Positions 60,965-64,000 of a stretch of 64,000 bases of DNA are shown here, piece after piece. How positions within the stretch are numbered: the first letter of the stretch is position 1; every line of letters begins with the position of its first letter. The stretch covers positions 372,001 to 436,000 of the forward strand of contig NZ_SZQJ01000004.1 in assembly GCF_013369335.1 (NCBI RefSeq), read 5' to 3'. A model generated the notes under the pieces. That model made no database searches. It was not told the DNA's origin and saw only the letters and a program-made list of their open reading frames with translations. Made by a program: the position numbers and the translations under genes. Source of the stretch: Vibrio sp. JPW-9-11-11. Lineage in GTDB: Bacteria > Pseudomonadota > Gammaproteobacteria > Enterobacterales > Vibrionaceae.

Positions 60965-61685
60965 GGCCTTGACCTATGACCAATACGCAAACCAAAACAG
61001 TCAGCGAGCTTTTTTAGAAAAATACTCGGTGCTCGTGAAGCGTATTGCTCACCACTTGCTAGGGCGGTTACCGCCAAGTGTGCAAGTGGAAGATCTTATT
61101 CAGGCGGGCATGATCGGTCTACTTGAAGCTCAAAAGAACTACGACGGTAGCAAAGGAGCGAGCTTCGAAACGTACGCAGGCATCCGTATTCGTGGTGCTA
61201 TGCTAGATGATATTCGCCGTGGTGACTGGGTTCCGCGCTCGGTGCACAAATATAACCGCGAGGTTAGCCAAGCGATATCAGCGCTCGAAGGTGAGTTGAA
61301 TCGAGACCCAACTGATGCAGAAGTTGCGCAGCACATGGGTATTAGCCTTGAGCAATACCATACGATTTTAACCGATATTAACTGTTCACGTTTGGTGGGA
61401 ATTGAAGATCTCGGAGTCTCTGAAGATGTGATTTCTCCCGAAGACAGCGAAGAAGAGAATGTACCGTTTCAAGGGGTCGCTGATGAGTATTTTCGTCAAG
61501 CTTTAGTCGACTCGATCAAATCTCTTCCAGAACGAGAGTCACTAGTACTTTCGCTTTATTACGATGAAGAGTTAAACTTAAAGGAAATCGGCGAGGTAAT
61601 TGGTGTTAGCGAGTCACGCGTTAGCCAAATATTAAGCCAATCAATGCAGCGTCTACGCACTAAGTTGAGTGCTTGGACAAAATAA
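60957..61685 (+). CDS. fliA: FliA, sigma-28 factor for late flagellar genes
   Basis: FliA directs polymerase to late (class IV) genes such as flagellins and motor genes, once its anti-sigma FlgM is exported. It has 242 residues from the GTG at 60957, with AGAGGA eight bases before. Region 2 (VEDLIQAGMIGLLEA, FETYAGIRIRGAMLDDIRRGDWVPRS) and region 4 (LNLKEIGEVIGVSESRVSQILS) are complete. Confidence 0.97.
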   Translation: MNKALTYDQYANQNSQRAFLEKYSVLVKRIAHHLLGRLPPSVQVEDLIQAGMIGLLEAQKNYDGSKGASFETYAGIRIRGAMLDDIRRGDWVPRSVHKYNREVSQAISALEGELNRDPTDAEVAQHMGISLEQYHTILTDINCSRLVGIEDLGVSEDVISPEDSEEENVPFQGVADEYFRQALVDSIKSLPERESLVLSLYYDEELNLKEIGEVIGVSESRVSQILSQSMQRLRTKLSAWTK

Positions 61686-61725
61686 TGAGTAAACATCACT
61701 GATCTCGAACTCAGTGGAGGCAATT

Positions 61726-62106
61726 TTGAATAAAAACATGAAGATCCTTATTGTTGATGACTTCTCAACAATGCGCCGTATCGTTAAGAACCTACTTCGT
61801 GATTTGGGCTTTAATAATACCCAAGAAGCGGATGATGGCTTAACGGCGTTACCTATGCTTAAGAAAGGTGAGTTCGACTTTGTCGTGACAGACTGGAATA
61901 TGCCAGGTATGCAAGGTATTGACCTACTCAAGCATATTCGTGCCGACGATGAGTTGAAGCACTTGCCAGTGCTAATGATCACTGCAGAAGCGAAGCGCGA
62001 GCAGATCATCGAAGCCGCTCAGGCGGGTGTAAACGGCTATATTGTGAAGCCATTCACTGCGGCAACGCTAAAAGAAAAATTAGATAAAATTTTTGAGCGC
62101 TTATAG
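61726..62106 (+). CDS. cheY: CheY, chemotaxis response regulator
   Basis: CheY carries the signal from CheA to FliM. The receiver fold is complete: acidic pair in ILIVDDFS, phosphorylated Asp in [10 protein letters not shown], Thr/Ser switch in [10 protein letters not shown] and Lys in YIVKPF. I take the TTG at 61726 as start, because GGAGG (61716-61720) lies five bases before it; this gives 126 residues. The homologous Vibrio CheY3 is often listed with four more residues (from GTG 61714), but here that codon lies at the left edge of the ribosome site. It is 40 bases after fliA. Confidence 0.93.
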   Translation: MNKNMKILIVDDFSTMRRIVKNLLRDLGFNNTQEADDGLTALPMLKKGEFDFVVTDWNMPGMQGIDLLKHIRADDELKHLPVLMITAEAKREQIIEAAQAGVNGYIVKPFTAATLKEKLDKIFERL

Positions 62107-62145
62107 TCAAGGGTTTGACAGAAAGCGTTAAAAGGCCAATTCAGA

Positions 62146-62865
62146 ATGATTTCATTAGAACAGGCAAAGCAACTCGTAGATTTGTTGGAAAGCGGCCAGC
62201 AACAAGAAGCGGATTCTCTTGTTAAGGGCATCTACGAGAATCAAAAAAATCCAATGCTACAAGAGATTGGTGAGTTGACTCGTGATTTACACGAGTCAAT
62301 CAAGCACTTTAGCGTGGATGAGCGCATGAGTGAGATCGCCAATGACGAAATCCCAGATGCAAGGGATCGCCTCCAATACGTCATTGACAAGACTGAAGTC
62401 GCTGCCAACAAAACTATGGATGCCGTCGATCGTTGTATGCCTATTGCAGACAACCTTCACGAAGGACTACTCAAGGTTCGCCCACAGTGGAATGAACTGA
62501 TGCATGGTCGTATTGAACTCGCAGAGTTCAAAGCCTTATGCCACCACATTGATGATCTTCTCGGCGAAGTGGAAGGCGACAGTTCTGAGCTAAGAGGGCA
62601 GCTAACTGAAATACTCATGGCTCAAGATTTCCAAGACTTAACTGGCCAAATCATTCGCAGAGTGATTACTTTGGTTAGCGAAGTCGAGGGTCGGCTAGTC
62701 GAAATTCTGACAGCGTTTGGCTCTAGCCAGTTGGAAGAAAGCACTGATAAAAAGAACAAAGCAGCAACGGATCCAGAAGGTCCTATTCTTAACCCTCAAG
62801 AAAGGGAAGATGCCGTTTCATCACAAGACGAAGTTGACGACTTACTCTCGAGTCTTGGGTTTTAG
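62146..62865 (+). CDS. cheZ: CheZ, CheY phosphatase
   Basis: CheZ removes the phosphate from CheY. The 239-residue, mostly helical protein has the catalytic segment AQDFQDLTGQIIRRVI and ends with the CheY-binding peptide SQDEVDDLLSSLGF (residues 226-239), joined by a flexible linker. It lies between cheY and cheA. Confidence 0.95.
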   Translation: MISLEQAKQLVDLLESGQQQEADSLVKGIYENQKNPMLQEIGELTRDLHESIKHFSVDERMSEIANDEIPDARDRLQYVIDKTEVAANKTMDAVDRCMPIADNLHEGLLKVRPQWNELMHGRIELAEFKALCHHIDDLLGEVEGDSSELRGQLTEILMAQDFQDLTGQIIRRVITLVSEVEGRLVEILTAFGSSQLEESTDKKNKAATDPEGPILNPQEREDAVSSQDEVDDLLSSLGF

Positions 62866-62874
62866 AGGTAATAT

Positions 62875-64000
62875 ATGAGCTACGATTTAGACGAAGATAT
62901 TCTTCAGGACTTTTTAGTTGAAGCAGGAGAGATTTTGGAACTTCTCTCTGAGCAGTTGGTAGAGCTAGAAAACAACCCTGACGATAAAGATCTATTAAAT
63001 GCTATTTTCCGTGGTTTCCACACCGTCAAAGGTGGCGCGGGCTTCCTAGCGTTGAGTGAACTGGTTGATACCTGTCACGGTGCCGAGAACGTTTTCGACA
63101 TTTTGCGTAATGGCCAGCGCCAAGTTAACGCCGGTTTGATGGATACGATGCTTAAAGCGTTGGATACCGTTAACGAGCAGTTCCAGGCGGTGCAAGACCG
63201 AGAGCCTTTACCTAAAGCCGAACAAGACCTGCTTGATGAACTGCATCGATTAAGTAACCCGGAGTCAGCAGACGAGGCGGTCGTAGCTGAAGAGCAACCT
63301 TCTGTTGCCGAAGAGGCACCAGTCGAACCACCACAGGTTGAAGAAGCTGCAGAGGAGTCTTCTCAGATCTCTGCTGGTTCGATTGATGAAATAACCCAAG
63401 ACGAATTCGAAAAATTGTTGGATGAGTTGCATGGCTCTGGAGCTGCACCAGGAGCGTCGAGTTCCGCCTCTGACGCACCAGCATCTCCACCTCCTGCTGC
63501 GTCAAGTAACCAAGACAGTGGCGATATTACCGACGATGAGTTTGAAAAGTTGCTTGATGAGCTTCATGGTTCAGGTAAAGCGCCCGGAAAAAGTGAACAA
63601 GCCACACCTGCGGAATCAAAACCAGCCGCTCCTTCTGCTCCATCTGAAGCGGCTGGTGATAGCGATTTGATGACCGACGAAGAGTTTGAAAAGCTCCTGG
63701 ATGAGCTGCACGGCTCTGGTAAAGGGCCATCACCGGAAGAGCTTGAAGCTGCGACTAAGCCTGCAAGTACACCGCCGCCAGCGGCTAAGCCTGCAGAACC
63801 CGCTAAGCCGGCAGCTGCGCCTGCACCTTCCGCTCAGGCTGCACCTCAACCACCTGCTAAAAAAGAGGCTGTACCACCTGCGACACAAGCGAAGAAGCCA
63901 CAAGCTGAAGCCACTGTTCGTGTTGATACCTCAACCCTAGACACCATCATGAATATGGTTGGTGAGCTGGTATTGGTGCGTAACCGTTTGTTAAGTCTTG
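62875..64000 (+). CDS. cheA: CheA, chemotaxis histidine kinase (3' end outside the window)
   Basis: The frame stays open from the ATG at 62875 (after AGAGGTAA) to the window end, giving 375 residues. An N-terminal Hpt (P1) domain carries the phosphorylated His49 in FRGFHTVKGGAGF. A long Pro/Ala/Glu-rich linker replaces a recognisable globular P2 and holds three copies of a motif, DEFEKLLDELHGSG (from residues 176, 221 and 269). The dimerisation domain P3 begins at the end (TLDTIMNMVGELVLVRNRL). The kinase core and CheW-like domain lie beyond the window. The repeats resemble the CheY-binding tails of FliM and CheZ. Confidence 0.95.
   Translation, partial: MSYDLDEDILQDFLVEAGEILELLSEQLVELENNPDDKDLLNAIFRGFHTVKGGAGFLALSELVDTCHGAENVFDILRNGQRQVNAGLMDTMLKALDTVNEQFQAVQDREPLPKAEQDLLDELHRLSNPESADEAVVAEEQPSVAEEAPVEPPQVEEAAEESSQISAGSIDEITQDEFEKLLDELHGSGAAPGASSSASDAPASPPPAASSNQDSGDITDDEFEKLLDELHGSGKAPGKSEQATPAESKPAAPSAPSEAAGDSDLMTDEEFEKLLDELHGSGKGPSPEELEAATKPASTPPPAAKPAEPAKPAAAPAPSAQAAPQPPAKKEAVPPATQAKKPQAEATVRVDTSTLDTIMNMVGELVLVRNRLLSL

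Overview
The window is chromosomal DNA from a Vibrio (Gammaproteobacteria). The evidence is the polar-flagellum regulators flrA-flrB-flrC, sigma-54 (-24/-12) promoters in front of flagellar operons, flhF-flhG and a HubP-type polar landmark gene, a CheY3-type cheY, and a fabB 3' region resembling the Vibrio FarS locus. The gene order also resembles Vibrio cholerae chromosome 1. Almost all of the sequence is coding. I see no insertion sequence, prophage, CRISPR array, tRNA or rRNA.

Layout. 1-16765: flagellar block 1, made of the 3' end of flrA, flrBC, fliEFGHIJ and fliKLMNOPQR-flhB, each group led by a recognisable sigma-54 promoter. 16775-29897: housekeeping genes in an order shared with enterics (smrB, prmB, aroC, epmC, yfcL, mnmC, fabB, pdxB, asd). 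A two-gene secreted LruC/GEVED protein plus lipoprotein unit (21036-23673) interrupts it. 30103-40129: hubP/fimV, truA, accD, folC, dedD, cvpA, purF, the last two behind a PurR operator. 40230-42753: zinc uptake genes znuCB and znuA, divergent around a Zur box. 42953-49562: a large membrane-bound AraC-type regulator, an intergenic region with a probable minus-strand sRNA and a Fur box, then feoABC. 49591-56289: a HIT protein, argS, a YecM-like protein, an M16 peptidase and sixA. 56462-64000: flagellar/chemotaxis block 2, flhA-flhF-flhG-fliA-cheY-cheZ-cheA, with cheA cut by the window end.

How the genes work together. FlrA (sigma-54 activator) drives flrBC and probably flhA. The FlrB/FlrC two-component pair then drives the fliE and fliK operons. 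FliA is sigma-28 for late genes. FlhF, FlhG and HubP place the single polar flagellum and its chemosensory array, and CheY/CheZ/CheA control the switch built from FliG, FliM and FliN. Metal uptake is represented twice: zinc under Zur and ferrous iron under Fur.

Most notable. A short motif of the form S/T-Q-D-E/D-hydrophobic-D/E-x-L-L occurs at the FliM N-terminus, at the CheZ C-terminus, three times (more loosely) in the CheA linker and once in HubP. This suggests one shared docking code at the pole. The regulator upstream of feoABC joins a periplasmic propeller sensor, a kinase-like region without its phosphorylated histidine, and an AraC DNA-binding domain. It is followed by an unexplained structured RNA candidate and by clustered TTTTGAC-type repeats.
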